A stretch of 64,000 nt of DNA. It comes from Gordionus sp. m RMFG-2023 (lineage: Eukaryota > Nematomorpha > Gordioida > Chordodea > Parachordodidae). The translations under genes were made by a program, and so were the position numbers. Positions within the stretch are counted from its first letter, which is position 1; the number at the start of each line of letters is the position of its first letter. The notes below the pieces were generated by a model that worked only from the letters and a program-made list of their open reading frames with translations, was not told the origin of the DNA and searched no databases. Below, piece by piece: positions 49,129 through 60,954 of this stretch. The stretch spans positions 29,310,623-29,374,622 of the forward strand of contig NC_088779.1 in assembly GCF_954871325.1 (NCBI RefSeq), in the 5' to 3' direction.

Positions 49129-49181
49129 TTGTCAAAAATCAACCAGAAGGACAGAAGAATGGTAACAATATGGCACCATAA
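49129..49181 (+). CDS. Terminal exon, copy B
   Basis: Follows the pyrimidine-rich acceptor TTTTTATTTAACTAG. Reads VKNQPEGQKNGNNMAP then TAA. The stop is at the place homologous to copy A. Confidence 0.58.
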
Positions 49182-49879
49182 AACAAAAAAGAATTAAAAT
49201 TTCTAAAAATTATTTACTCTTACATTATAATATTAATTAGGTGAATAAATATTATCAATTATTCAATAATTTAACAAACGTGATTATATTTATAGATCAA
49301 AATACTTTGTGATTATAACATTATTATATTATAAAACTTATTATGTTCGGTTTCATTTTATTTTTTTCCTCAAATGGTAACAAAGAATTTTAAATAAAAT
49401 TATTTTGTGGAATAACTTATCAATTATCACATACTGATATATATTTCTCATTTTTATTAATACTGTTAGTAATATTCCAATTTTACTAATCGAATATTTA
49501 AGTGAATAATATTTAGGTATAGCAATAGTATTAATAAATCATTCATATACTTAAATATCAATCATTTTTAGATATGTTCTTATCATACGAATATTATTTT
49601 TATTCCAATTTATTATCATAATAGAGTATTATTTAATTTTTCAAATTTATAGAAGAGACCTAAACACACCATTATTTTAAAATTTAGAAATCTATCTATA
49701 AAAAAGATAAATTTTTTTGGTGAAAAAAGGATAAAAGAAAAGTTTTAAAGCTTTCTTACATGTCATGAGAATTATTTAAAAGAATATTATTTAAAAATAA
49801 ATTAAACAGAAATAAAATATACGAAAAATGCAATGATATTATGAAATATATATATTTATTATTTTTTTCCGGTCATGGG

Positions 49880-51060
49880 TTACTTTATTTGAATATTTAC
49901 TGATATGATATGTTGTCAAAATGTAGTAGGAAATAATTAACTTTTTTAAAAGGTAAAATAAATAAAGGTGAAAAATGTAGAAATATAATTTACGGGAAAG
50001 GATAGGTATGGAAGGTTATTGAATGGAAGAGATGAAGCTTAGATAGTTAGAGCGAATAATGGTGGTAGCAATGGCGCAAGAAGAAGGATTCATTAGGCTG
50101 ATCGGTTTTTTCGCAGATCCGTTTGCCTATTTGAAAAAACGTTGAGTTTGCTACCTAAGGTGGTGAGAATGGAGCAGGCGATTGGTAAGATTAAAAAAGA
50201 AGGGTCTAAGAAACTGCACTTTATGGTTTTCCGAGATTCTGCGAAGGCGAGGGCATCTAAATTATGGTTATTAGATAGTGCATTTGGGTCATTGCAGGTG
50301 AAATCCCAAACCAGAAGCTGACCCCTATCAAGGATATTTCATCAGGATGTTTTTCATCGGTTCTAAAAATTTCGGTTGGTTCAAGTCTAGATGATACCTC
50401 CTGATTTGAGGGCGCGTAATATAATGTCGTTGCATTTGTTGTGCCGTTAAAAACGGCCACGACAAAAGCGACAATGGTAGCAGTGTCGACCCTTGCTGTC
50501 GACACCGGTTTCGCAATGTTTACGTACGGAAGAACAATTTCGCAATTAAGCCGTAGTCCATTAGAAAATCTTAGCTCATCAGCGGAGAGCAACAAATCGA
50601 GGTTTTTGGAGGGTATGGTTTCCAGAAACTTCTAACCATTCTTTTGGTTCAATTGGTGAAAAACTGTGAGATTGTCATCGTGAGGGCTCGATTTTAGGTA
50701 AGCGACGGACCCTTCATTGAGTAGAATATCCCAGTCTCTCTGTGAACATGGGGAGGGTCGTGGATAATTTGGGATAACGGAATTGTCCCAAATGGTCTGG
50801 GCTTCAGCTAATAAGTGGTCAGGAAAATTAGAAAGCTGGCTAATATGTGAGTCAGGTGAAAGACGAGTAGCGATGAAACCACTGATGGAAAGAGTTAGAG
50901 GTGAACGTAAGCCGATACCCCCGAGCTTGCATGGAAGTGATGCTTAGGGTATAGAGAATTTTAGGAATGTAGTAAAAGTTTTTGAGTAGAAAAAAAGTTT
51001 GATGAGGAGGGAGAAATTTAGAGATGTTTTTGAAATGAAGCAAGCTGTAAAATTTATTAA
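49880..51060 (-). pseudogene. Family X reverse transcriptase relic, second fragment (C-terminal part and 3' end)
   Basis: Minus-strand scraps from 51050 down: LASFQKHL and a broken GGLGI-like region near 50910; FPDHLLAEAQTIWDNSVIP (about 50830-50775); RDWDILLNEGSVAYL; an LSADELRFSNGLRLN region (50590-50550); then in another frame VDSKGRHCYHCRFCRGRF (50495-50440) followed by RHNKCNDIILRALKSGGII; and EPTEIFRTDEKHPDEIS. The Cys/His-rich segment and the RHN..NDII..AL stretch are the C-terminal hallmark of the family seen at 41.4 and 60.1 kb. It is inserted between blocks that adjoin directly in copy A (24420-24480). Confidence 0.7.
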
Positions 51061-51065
51061 AATAA

Positions 51066-51400
51066 TATAAGCAAACTTACTTAACTGGCTATTCTAATTT
51101 GGTTAAATTACGTTTATCATAAAAACACTTTATATAACCTAAGGACCCTGAAAGATTACATATTGTGTTCTTGTTCCGGAAAAAAGTATATCCTTTTCTG
51201 TTCTATTTTTCTAAGCTTTTCAGAAAGTTTCATTAAAATTATTAAATTTTATTTCTATTTTATTGATTTTATAATTTATTTTATATGTTTTTGGTTACAT
51301 ATAAATTTGATTGTCAAAAAACATGTCTCAACAGAACATAAATCTTATTTTAAACATTTATTATTATGTATTATGATATTAATTTTATAACACAATTAAT
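51066..51400 (+). repeat. Conserved island, copy B
   Basis: Matches 24480-24800 and 62205-62400. The plus frame 51163-51390 is open, but its copy A counterpart differs in most residues, so coding is not supported. Confidence 0.45.
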
Positions 51401-51409
51401 ATTATTATA

Positions 51410-52640
51410 TTTTTTTCTTACTTGTATGTAGAGCTTAAACTAATATTTTATTTATAATTTACCTTTCCTTTTAAGATTTATCTTATTCATTTATAAATTT
51501 ATCCATTTTTTTTGTTCCAATATTTGTATTATTTTTCTCATTCAAAGTTGGACAAGCAAAATTCAATTCACTTCTTATTTTTTTATAAAAAAATAGTTTT
51601 AAAATTATAAACCACGAAAAATACTAAGGAGCCAAAAGGTTTTTGAAAAATTTTCTAACAGGAACTGGTCTAAAGCGGCCTTGAATCGATATCGCGAAAT
51701 TATTCTTTCTACTTCCCCCAGGGTTGTTTATCAGATTATTTCGTAATTCTCATATGCATAAGATCTTCTATTATTTTATAATGTTAGTTTTAAATGAGCT
51801 AAAATAAAAGACTAAACTATTTGTAGAATTATTCTTTTTTATTATTATTATTAATTAAAATTAACTTTAATAATAAAGAATTAGAATAAATAACATTAAA
51901 AAAAACTAATTAAAAAATTCTCGAATATTTATAATGGATTGGTTCTCGTTTTTTGTAAATACATTTTATAATGGTTATATCCCAGTTCCGAAAATTGTAA
52001 CGGTTCGTTCCAGTTTTGCAGGTTCTCTTAGGTTGAAAACCTTTATAAGATAATAATAAATATGAAATAATATTAGATAAAAAAAATAGGCAAACGTTAA
52101 TAATTATCTTTTTTTAATATAAGTTAAATGGCATGGCTTTTGTCTGAAATTCATAGGGTAGGTATTCCAAACATGATAGAAAACATTTCCGATGAAATCA
52201 GATCTTTAAATTTAAAAAAAAACGCTCAAAAAATAATTTAAAGTTGGAAAAATAACACATTGCTGGGAAAATATTAACGAACATGTATACACCACTCTTC
52301 ATCACACTCCTAATTAGACATCCGTGTAAGCATTATAAGAAGTTTCTAATGTCTTAAATAATATGGGAATCAATTTTTTAAAATTTATGCAGATGTTGCA
52401 TTTATAATAATGAAATAAAATTTAATTAAATTAAGATTCAAAAAAAAGTTTCGGCCTCATCTCCCTCCCCTAAGATTTTTAAGTAAAGTTTCTTATTGAT
52501 AATTATCTATGTTATTGAAAATATAAAATTTTAGAATTAGACCTCATCCAAAGGCCGAGATACTCTAGAAGTTGTTTAGCTACAATATTAATCCAAAATA
52601 TGCATATATTAAATTAACGAAAGAAATAATAAGATATGAC
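51410..52640 (+). repeat. Mostly AT-rich sequence with the 3' end of copy B
   Basis: 52135-52390 matches 26715-26960. 51660-52050 has a weak resemblance to the 29.9-30.0 kb stretch and a GC-richer patch (CTAAAGCGGCCTTGAATCG), not identified. Confidence 0.5.
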
Positions 52641-52780
52641 CTTATTCACATCGCTTATAAATGTCTAAACCTTTGTGCAACCCATGTAAAAAATTTAGAC
52701 ATACGTAATATTTTTCTGAATAAGGTATTGAGTTGACCGTTGTTAAAAATCGGCTCTAATAGGGCCGCTTAACAACACTA
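52640..52780. mobile_element. Right half of a TAGTGTTG MITE
   Basis: Ends in GGGCCGCTTAACAACACTA and carries TATTGAGTTGACCGTTGTT and the inner ACGTAATATTTTTCTG of the complete copies. The left end is not found upstream. Confidence 0.7.
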
Positions 52781-55155
52781 TAAAATGGAATTATGTAAAA
52801 GGAAATTGACACCTTTGTTTCATTTTAATAAGATTATGAAAAATTTTTATAACAAAATTGGGATGGTGACTTTACAGGTTTAAATTTATGATTATGTAGG
52901 TTGGCAAAATTGGGAGAATATTTTTTCTTACCGCAAACATTTTATCCTCAATACTTGTAAATTATTGAAATCGTCAAATTTGATAGAATTATTTATTGTT
53001 CCTTATCTACGGCCAGTTGCATAATGTATTTTAAGAAATCATACAAACTCTCAAATAATGATTAATTTAAAAATAACTCAAATTGTATTAAAGTACTACA
53101 GGTTTCATCAGGTGGCCCTAGCCTTGCTCAATATAACATCGAAAATAAAATTTTGTCCTTTCTCCCTAAAAAAACTAAAGAATAAAGGAGCAAAATGTCT
53201 GGCAGTTTAAATTGGAAAGAACGTCTAAAATCATAATATATTTAAATCTTTATAAAAAAATTATATAATAATGTTTAATCATGATTTATTTATTGTAAAG
53301 TACTTTATATTACGGAAAAATGTAGATAAAAATATTTACCAATCAAAATAATGATAAAATGTATTTTAGAAAAATATTGCCTTCAGGAACTAGATAAATT
53401 TAAAAATATTTAATTATATATTCTGTCTAAGGAGTAAGAATTTCTTAGGTTCAATTTTTTTGGCGAACTAAATTTTTTTAAAAGCAAAAATGATAGACGG
53501 AAACTATTTTTTGATGAAAGTGGCATTTAGGGAGAATATGAAGATGCTGAGTATTTTTATTTTTTTAATCCCTACTACTGTAAGGAGGTTACTGTTTATA
53601 TTAGGTTGGAATAATGATATGCATATGCAATCCATAATTGGAGATTTTTCCTTAGCCCAAAGGATAGTAATTGAACCATAATAGGTTAATAAATTATCGG
53701 ATTCTAGAATATTAGGAATACGAGTCTTTATTGATCTAATAATTGCGATGATGACAACCTTGTATTATATTTAATTCATTTGATTAATAGGTTTAATAGT
53801 TGGCAGCTAGTCTTTAGCCTATGGTCACTATTGGTTGTTCGTTGGTTAGAGATGCCTAGGTTCTCTTGGCTTTCAAGTCATTGATGATCGCCAATCTTAT
53901 CATCATTTTGAAAGAGATGAAATGGAAGATAAATTAAATTAATTTTTATATTAAGAGTGAAAATATGTTTTAATGTTATCTTACCACATTGCAAGGGCTA
54001 GTTCTAATAAATTACTGTTTAGGAGGAATAAAGCTTGATATTAATGATTTGTTTCTTAAGTAGGAAGACAGGAAAAAAATAGGAGAGGCTAAGAGGTGAC
54101 AATCTATATCCCCCTTCCATTTTACAGGTAATTGAGCTAATTTTGAGTTAGAAGTGGATCAATTAAAGTTTAAAAATTATTTTTGCAGCATAATAGGAAA
54201 TTGATTTAATATAAATCACTTTTTATTTAATTTACAAAATATTTCTTAATCATTTTTAGATCATGTTTAAATTACCAGTATTAATGTTTTATTTTTATTT
54301 AATGCATAAGATTATAATTAAAAAAAAGATTAGTGAAATAAATAAAAATTAATTTTATAATAATTTTAAACTGTTATTCACAATAATATAAAATTTATCA
54401 TTTTATGATAAATAATTATTTTGTGCATTATTAATTTATTGATATATAGTGTTGTTCGAATACCTAACATTAACCGAACCTAAAATTATGATTCTTTTTG
54501 GAAAAAAATTGGCTAAGCTAAAATAGGTTTAGCCTATGTTAGAGTTTTATGCATGGTATAAAAGGTTACCAATCCCCAAATTGGTCTTTTAATAAAATAT
54601 ATTTTTAGCTTAAGCAATGTGAATTTCAAATAGGAGTCGAATAAATTGGTCACCTTTTAAAATGTATATCTTTTATACTATGCCTAAAATCTCTAATTGT
54701 AAAATCATTATAATAATAATGTTAATTATGGTTGATTAGCTATAGCCAAATATTAGTTAAAAACCTAATTAGATTTAGGAGAGATTTATCAATAGATTTA
54801 GGCTTTATCCTATTTATTATGGAACTAGATATTGTCCATTAAATCTCTTTCAGTTTTGATATTATGAGATGAACATTAAATTTGGCTCCTACAATTTGAA
54901 TTGTTTTTATTCAGCCAATTTTTATGGCTTAAATTAGTAATTTAAATGTTATATAGCATAAATTGTTGTGTAAGAGAGAATGGGTATCCATTATATTATT
55001 AATAGTGAAAATTTTATTTATAAAAACATTTTTGATATAATTGAATAATAATTTTTTTAAAAATATTTCAGGGGACGTGAAGATTGTTGATGAATGGAAT
55101 GTATGTAAAATCTTTGGGTTAAATAAAAAAAATTAAGTAAATAAAAAGCCTAATG
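52781..55155. other. AT-rich sequence, nothing firmly recognised
   Basis: The plus frame 53490-53681 (63 codons) contains Trp, Asn and Met in a fairly balanced mix but matches no family I know. GGCTAAGCTAAAATAGGTTT near 54511 resembles the subterminal repeats of the 12.1-kb foldback element and may be a scrap of its family. Confidence 0.45.
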
Positions 55156-55160
55156 AACAT

Positions 55161-55226
55161 CGCTGGGGTGGCCTAGTGGGTTATGGTGTAAGCTTGAAAA
55201 CAGAAAGCCCAGGTTCGATCCTGGTA
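55161..55226 (+). ncRNA. tRNA-derived sequence (SINE head or relic), not a working tRNA
   Basis: Box A TGGCCTAGTGG (55169-55179) and box B GGTTCGATCC (55212-55221) of the RNA polymerase III promoter are both present at normal spacing. The T arm can pair CCAGG with CCTGG, but the loop is one base short. No acceptor stem or clear anticodon arm closes, so a functional tRNA is unlikely. It is followed by AAAAAAAAGTAAAAA and, 180 bp on, by RTE coding sequence in the same orientation. Confidence 0.65.
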
Positions 55227-55399
55227 AAAAAAAGTAAAAATTTTCCGATTTTTCTTCTATGAATGATGTGTAAAGACATAGAGTGGAATGAATTTCGGAG
55301 TTTAGAGATGACACTACGGTCACCGATAGGCTTGGACAGCCGGGTGCTAAGGGTATTTGTCCAATAAACAAAAATAAAAGACACAAATGAAAATACGAA

Positions 55400-56540
55400 T
55401 ATAAAAGCTAAGGTGTTCCCTCCAAGCGAGGCGCAGAGTGTAGACCTCCATTCTGCGAAAAGTAAAATAAAGGTCAAAGCAAAGAAGACAAGGTTAGCAA
55501 GTTTGAATATTGGTACACTTAAAGGTAAGACGATAGAATTGGCATCAATGTTGAACAAGAAAAAAGTTTACATAGCGTGCATACAAATTACTTTAATGAT
55601 TGGAGATGGGTAAAAATTTTACTATAATGGAATTGTTAGCAATAGGAACGATGTCGGCATTATCCTCAATCAAGATCTAACCTTCTCAATAGTAGAAGTC
55701 ACAGGATCTCTGATAGACCAATGAAGATAAAACTCTGCATTAGTCAATTAATACTACACATCCTTTCAGTATGTTCCACAAACGGGTTGCAAAGAAGAAG
55801 AGAAAGATGACTTTAGAGCTATCCTTGATGAAGCTGTAAAGGAAATCCCTAAGGATGACCTAGTCATAATAGGTGATGACTTAAATGCTCATGTGGGAAA
55901 AGTAAGAGATAGCTACAAAAGGCATCATGGTAATTTTGGATACTGGATACGGAGAAAGAAATGATGAAGGAGAGCATATACTAAAATTTGCGCAAGTTTT
56001 CGACTTTGCCTTAACACACCTACTATAGAAAAAAAGACAGTCATTTAATATCATATGAAAGTGGTACAAAAACACAGATAGATTACATGCTAATTTCCAG
56101 AAGATTAAAAGATGTAATTGACTGCAAAATCATATCAGGAGAAGATATTTCCACGCAACACAAGCTACTAGTCATGGATTTACACATCTTCAATAAATCC
56201 ACTCAAAATAAGATAAAACTTAAAAGATGCATCAAATGGGGTAAATTAAAAACAATGACAGATGCCTTTGCAATCAATGCAAACAATGAAACAATAGATT
56301 CCTCAAAAGTCAGTGAAAAAATGTTTACAGACCTTTCATCCAGATTAATAGAAACTACCAAATCGACACAGGGCGTGACAAGGGGAGGCTTCAAATCCTA
56401 CAAAGAACTATGGTGGTAGAATGAAGATGTGGAAACCACTATAAAGGAGAAAAAAGGTCTATAAATGTACAAATCCAAAAACCAAAATGACAAGACAAAT
56501 TATAAAAAATCCAAGAGAATAGCTACAAAATGATGGTTTT
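55400..56540 (+). pseudogene. RTE-type LINE, endonuclease part, 3'-truncated
   Basis: Scraps of the apurinic-type endonuclease in order on the plus strand: KKTRLASLNIGTLKGKTIEL (from 55477), IACIQIT, an RNDVGIIL stretch, CKEEEKDDFRAILDEAVKEI (55789-55850), DDLVIIGDDLNAHVGK (55855-55900), NFGYGERNDEGEHI, then TQIDYMLISRRLKDV (56072-56116) and the acidic/basic linker after it. GDDLNAH replaces the catalytic GDFNAH-type motif. The end (NPKTKMTRQIIKNP, near 56480-56520) is the same point at which the truncated RTE at 39.8 kb begins, so the two fragments are complementary members of one family. At least two stops and several frameshifts. Confidence 0.9.
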
Positions 56541-56739
56541 AAAATCATTTCACTTAAAAAAAATATGCTAAAAAAACTTGCGTTACGATTTCCGATTTGT
56601 GATCTGCAAGTAATAATATATAAGAATACTCATTTATTTTTATTTAAAAAATTATCTAGGTATTGGCGTCTCTTTTAGATCTAATATTTGCAAAATTGTG
56701 TGAAAGTAATATAATAGAGCATAATTGCACAACTTCAGA

Positions 56740-57080
56740 ATTTATAACAAAACATCTTACCTATAGAGAATGAAGATATTCAGGTAGTAAATATAGATAT
56801 TGAGGATCAAGAGTAATTATTAAATTAAAGTTATTTGACAAAATTGGCAAATAAACATTCAACACAAACCAATTATGATTCCAAGGGTGACTTAGAACAA
56901 GAATGTCACCTTCTTGTAAAACGACATTCACAAGATATATATATTCTAAATTTTTAGAAAAGAGAAGTGAACTTCCCAATTTTTTCACGCTCGCCAAAAA
57001 AATTCTTTGTATTAGCACGACTAGCACTCCTAGTAAAAGAGTTTTCTCTACCGCTGGATCGACGTTGATTTTAAAGAGAT
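56740..57080 (-). pseudogene. Unidentified minus-strand coding-like stretch
   Basis: 88-codon frame 57027-56761 with SVKKLGSSLLFSKN and VLSHPWNHNWFVLNVYLP, preceded by VDPAVEKTLLLG in the same frame. Balanced residue content, but no family recognised. It is probably another transposon scrap. Confidence 0.3.
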
Positions 57081-57239
57081 AATCCCCGAAAATTTAAATA
57101 AAAAAATTTTTATACATGATATTTATAAAATACGAAATCTGAATTTATAATGAGTTTTCTATTATAAAAAGATTAAAAAATATGCCGAGATATCTATAGA
57201 ATAATGTATATTTATTTTATTTTTTTTTAAAAAAAGAAA

Positions 57240-58480
57240 AAGATTAGGCAATTAAACAGCTAAAAATTAGCGCGCCGACGGCTTTAGAATAGATTTTTAA
57301 AAATTGAACCGGCCGCCTATAGTTTCATTGGCGCACATGTCTATAAATAACTATTATTAATAAATATAAATTTTGCTCAGTAGTTAGCCCGTTTTACTTT
57401 TTTGAGTGCCGAATGATTTCTTAAAAATTATTTGTTTTAGGCTAAGTTTCAAAGTAAACAATGAATCCTATCTAGAAACATTTAATATTTTCCCAAATGC
57501 CAACTTCCCGAATTTCTGGGCATTTTTTTAGAATATATTTTTAAAAGTACAATTTACTTGTTTACACAAATTTTCAACTTTTTTAAAATATTCGTGGAAT
57601 ACTAAAATTTTACTATTTAAAACACAAGTTCATTTTAACATAATTAAAAACTTTTAATTTTAAATTAAAAAATTAATTTAATTATAAGAACCGTAGATGT
57701 TATGATAAAATAGATAGTAGAGATAACCCAAAAACATGTTTTGTTATTAAACCTTGTACTTTATAATTATTTTTAAACCTTGTACTTTAAAATTATTATT
57801 ATTAAAGCTTTACTTTATAATTATTATCATTAAACCTTGTACTTTAAATTTATTATCATTAAACCTTGTACTTTAAAATAAAATATATTAATTAATTATG
57901 TTTATCTGAACCTAAAAAATTTTTCAGAGCTAGAGAGGGTTTATAACCTTATATAAATCTTAAAAAATGGCTATGTTCTGACCTACCAATATCTGGATTT
58001 ACCCGACCCTCAAATTTTATCTTCATAATCTTCCTTATCCTGCAAGTAATAATTTTAATTTGTGAAAGAAAAATAAAATAAAATTGTTCAGTGTTTAATA
58101 AAATAAAAAAATACTGCGTCGGCTTGTAAATATATTATTGCCCAATCTTTTGCAGATGATAAATTTTTTATTTCATTACCACACATCCTATTTAATCAAT
58201 TTTGTACACCAAATTAATAGCAATGCAATTAGTTTTACCTGGCCCTTATTAGATATGAGATATATGATATAGATTTTATACAATATATTTTTAAATAATA
58301 ATGTGTAAGTTAGTATTAGTTGAAGCCTTTGTCTGATATAGTCCTAAATTATAGTATTATGGAATTTTTCCTTAATATTAACTAATCGGAATATTCCTAT
58401 AACAACATGTTCGTAAGATATTTCTAAAACCGCTAATTATATTACTTATTGATATTTTTGTGGTGGGGTTATCCTTCGCA
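57240..58480 (+). repeat. Long repeated unit, copy C, 5' part
   Basis: 57360-57960 matches 29510-30060. 58200-58480 matches the 3' part of each 880-bp duplication unit (31140-31400). The intervening ATG small frame is missing. After 58480 the copy jumps to sequence matching 21780 of copy A, so about 10 kb of the unit was lost. Confidence 0.65.
57735..57885 (+). repeat. Tandem repeat, about five units of 26-30 bp
   Basis: TTAAACCTTGTACTTTA recurs, each time followed by (A)AATTATTATCAT or similar. Copy B has only one related unit (29935-29965), so the array grew in copy C. Confidence 0.85.
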
Positions 58481-58639
58481 ATTTTTTATTAACTATTCTT
58501 ATTTGATTCCAATTATTCGAATAATCCCTCATAGTTATTGATAATTGGTGGCGAATTATTCAAAATACTATTTTTATTATATTCCTCGCCCAGAATTACT
58601 CTAATTGAGAATTGGGGTCCTTAACTTTAACTTTGACTC

Positions 58640-58900
58640 ATAACACTAACCTCTAAGCCTGAAACCTATATTTATTTCTTTAAATTATACTTTTAAAATT
58701 TTTGTATATTAGCAATTCTAATATAGGCTTTTCTCATTTATTAAATTATCATATAAGTTTAAGAAATAAAACTTTTCTTAACCCTAACCCTTATTTTGCC
58801 TGTTTATTAATTAATCTTGTGGCTATACGTATAATAAATTTGAGAAAAGAAATAAATGTTAAGTTAACCTACTAGCTCTAACCCTAACCATGACCCTAAT
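58640..58900. other. Patches of CCCTAA-like words
   Basis: CTTAACCCTAACCCTTA (58779-58797) and CTCTAACCCTAACCATGACC (58874-58894) contain two or so telomere-like units each. They are too short and irregular to be an interstitial telomere. Confidence 0.3.
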
Positions 58901-59296
58901 ATGAAAAATTTAAAATTGATATTCCTGACTATTTTATTTAATATAATTATTTGGAATAAAAAAAATATCCTTTTCTGATACGGCATAATTTATTGATCCT
59001 GCCTATATATAATTTATATAAATTTAGCCATAAAATCCTTTTATATTGTAATTTATATAAAAATATCTTTAAAAAACATTACTATAAATTAAACTTAATT
59101 TGAAAAAATGTTTAAACCAAAATATTTATGGTGAAAGTAGTATTCTGTGTTGCTGGAATACATTTCTGGTAAAATAAGATGTTTTTAAAGTTTGAACTCT
59201 CCAAAAATAAAAGATTATAGAGATTGTGAATCATTTGATACGGTAAATACGTTTCATATTATTTAAATTTTAATGTTTTCTTAACCAATAATAAAG

Positions 59297-59356
59297 ATTT
59301 ATCTGGTGAAGATCAAGAAACACTCTTCGAGGGTTAAAGGATTTCTACAAAACCGA
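59297..59356 (+). pseudogene. Micro-exon 'E2', copy C, 60 nt with one stop
   Basis: Lies between AATAATAAAG and GTAAAATATA. Phase 1 reading: LSGEDQETLFEG, stop, RISTKP. Length and splice sites are conserved despite the stop. Confidence 0.5.
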
Positions 59357-59760
59357 GTAAAATATATACAATTTATATATAGAACATGGAACTCTACCAG
59401 TTTAAGGTAAGGTTTTTTTGTTATAATTAATATAATGCAATCTTATCTGTTTTTTCCGCTCATTATATTACTTTTTCAATTATAAATTTAGAATGTATTT
59501 TATGCATCTAATTTTACTAGAAATGTATTACTGAATGTTTAAGATATATACTCAATAAATTTAACACAATTTCGATGTTATAATTTATGCTATTTACATA
59601 TAATTTTATATTTTGAGTTTGTTTATTTAAGAAGAAAATGGTTAATACATCAATTTATCACCATATCCACAAGAAATAGATTTACTTTTATATAAATATT
59701 ATAAATTACTGTTCTGGGTTATATACAATCATACATAATTAATTTAATATATATATACAG

Positions 59761-59790
59761 GAATCCCAATAAAAAAGCTCGGATTTTCAG
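59761..59790 (+). pseudogene. Micro-exon 'E4', copy C, 30 nt
   Basis: Lies between ATATATACAG and GTAAAT. Reads IPIKKLGFS. Identical to copy B at all but two bases. Confidence 0.55.
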
Positions 59791-60117
59791 GTAAATATTT
59801 TATTTGAGTTTGATTTATTAAAACTTAGTCACTATAGGTAACTTTTTGTTATTGCTAATCAATAATTCTTGATTTTTACATGTTCTAGAAACTTGAAGAT
59901 TTTAAAAATAAACTGAATAAAGATTTACTCCTATGGAATATTTTCAAAAAATTTTTTTTTTTATTTCCTGGATGAACAAGTAGTGTGTTACCTTTAAGAA
60001 TTATTTTATTAAAATATAAATACTGATATAGAATTCCATATGAGTAAATCTCTGGAATTATGCCTATAAGCGTAATATCTTTAAAATAATTTTAACATCC
60101 TAATAATAGTATATCAT

Positions 60118-60890
60118 TAAAGAAAGTGAAATTAATCTTCTTGGTTCACATAAGCAGTTTTTCCACATGTGAGGTATTCATGGAAAAAATTTTCAAAGGT
60201 TTATGAGGGCTTGAAAATATTTTAATAGAAATACCTTACACCAAAGTTTTTTTCTTTTAAAAAAATATTGGTTTTTTTACTAAAGATTGTGCATAATTTT
60301 AGATCTTATTCCTTTTTTTAAATAATGAATTTATTAATCATGTTCATAAATTTTATAGAAGTATATTAGAAAATTAAAAGATTAAATTGGAAGATTTTAA
60401 CTGGGTTTCCCACAATTACCCTCGAAAATGGGTGGTTTAGATTTATATCCATTAAATATTATATCTCTTACTTCATTTGTAGCATCGCGTTTGATTAACA
60501 ACGCCAAGATATCTTCATTCATCAATCCTAAAGACCTTTAGAATTCGGCCTTGACAGCTAGAACATCTATAGCTTTACCTAAAGCTGTTTTATTTTCAAA
60601 ATTTTAACACATCAATTAATTACCTTTAATAAAAAATTTTTTTTAAATACTCTCATCAAATCCCCCTTTGGAGTATATTCAACTATTACAAAATGTTGTC
60701 TATAGTAATGCTTATGAATAGTTGAAAGCATTACCAAGTCAAAACCTAGCCTCTTATCAGATGAACAATTAAGAGTTGCCATAGGCTATCGTGGATGAAA
60801 CATAGTTCAACCACATACATGCATTAAATGTAAAACATTAGTTAATTAAATAAATTTTTCAAATTTTTAACTACTTGTAAAATTCCTTAA
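60118..60890 (+). pseudogene. Family X reverse transcriptase relic, third fragment
   Basis: Plus-strand scraps: LLGSHKQFFH (60150), SFFLLKKILVF (60250), MGGLDLYPLNIISLTSFVAS (60429-60490), QLLQNVVYSNAYE, LKALPSQNLASYQMNN (60722-60770) and VAIGYRG with QPHTCIKCKTL (60777-60840). This is the same C-terminal order as the fragments at 41.4 and 50 kb. The flanks (60083-60117 and 60886-60922) are diverged copies of the same roughly 35-bp sequence, TTTAAAATAATTTTAACATC versus CTTAAAAATAATCTTAACAT, as expected for a long target duplication. Confidence 0.75.
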
Positions 60891-60954
60891 AAATAATCTT
60901 AACATTCTAATTTTAGTATTATATAAAAGTAATTAATTATTTTTATTTAACTAG

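Larger units (their letters stand above)
47380..49181 (+). pseudogene. Micro-exon-type gene, copy B (3' half)
   Basis: Blocks: 47380-47403 (24 nt), 48166-48194 (29 nt, start deleted), 48321-48380 (60 nt), 48736-48765 (30 nt), a further candidate after TTCTTAG at 48955 reading DEQVVCYLYQS, and the terminal exon 49129-49181 ending in TAA. The acceptors of E0, E2, E4, 48955 and the terminal block are followed by two bases completing a codon, that is, phase 1. The missing start of E1 breaks the frame, so this copy is probably not functional as it stands. The introns flanking E2 and E4 are 126, 355 and 363 nt. Confidence 0.5.
46680..49850 (+). repeat. Long repeated unit, copy B, 3' part (matches 21180-24460 and, from 47.7 kb, 58480-61620)
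   Basis: Near-continuous diverged match in the same orientation that contains the micro-exon gene entry for copy B. Compared with A, about 480 bp are missing just before 48165. Confidence 0.75.

Noticed and set aside
50257-50595. 112-codon minus-strand frame taken as one protein
   Set aside because: It mixes two frames of the reverse transcriptase relic: the family-like Cys/His segment at 50440-50495 reads in a different frame.
55161-55226. Functional tRNA gene
   Set aside because: Boxes A and B are present, but the T loop is one base short and no acceptor stem or clear anticodon arm forms.
55150-55558. Minus-strand frames of 78 and 125 codons
   Set aside because: They run antisense through the tRNA-like sequence and the RTE endonuclease start; no family match in that direction.
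58770-58900. Interstitial telomere
   Set aside because: Only two or so CCCTAA units in each patch, irregular and interrupted.
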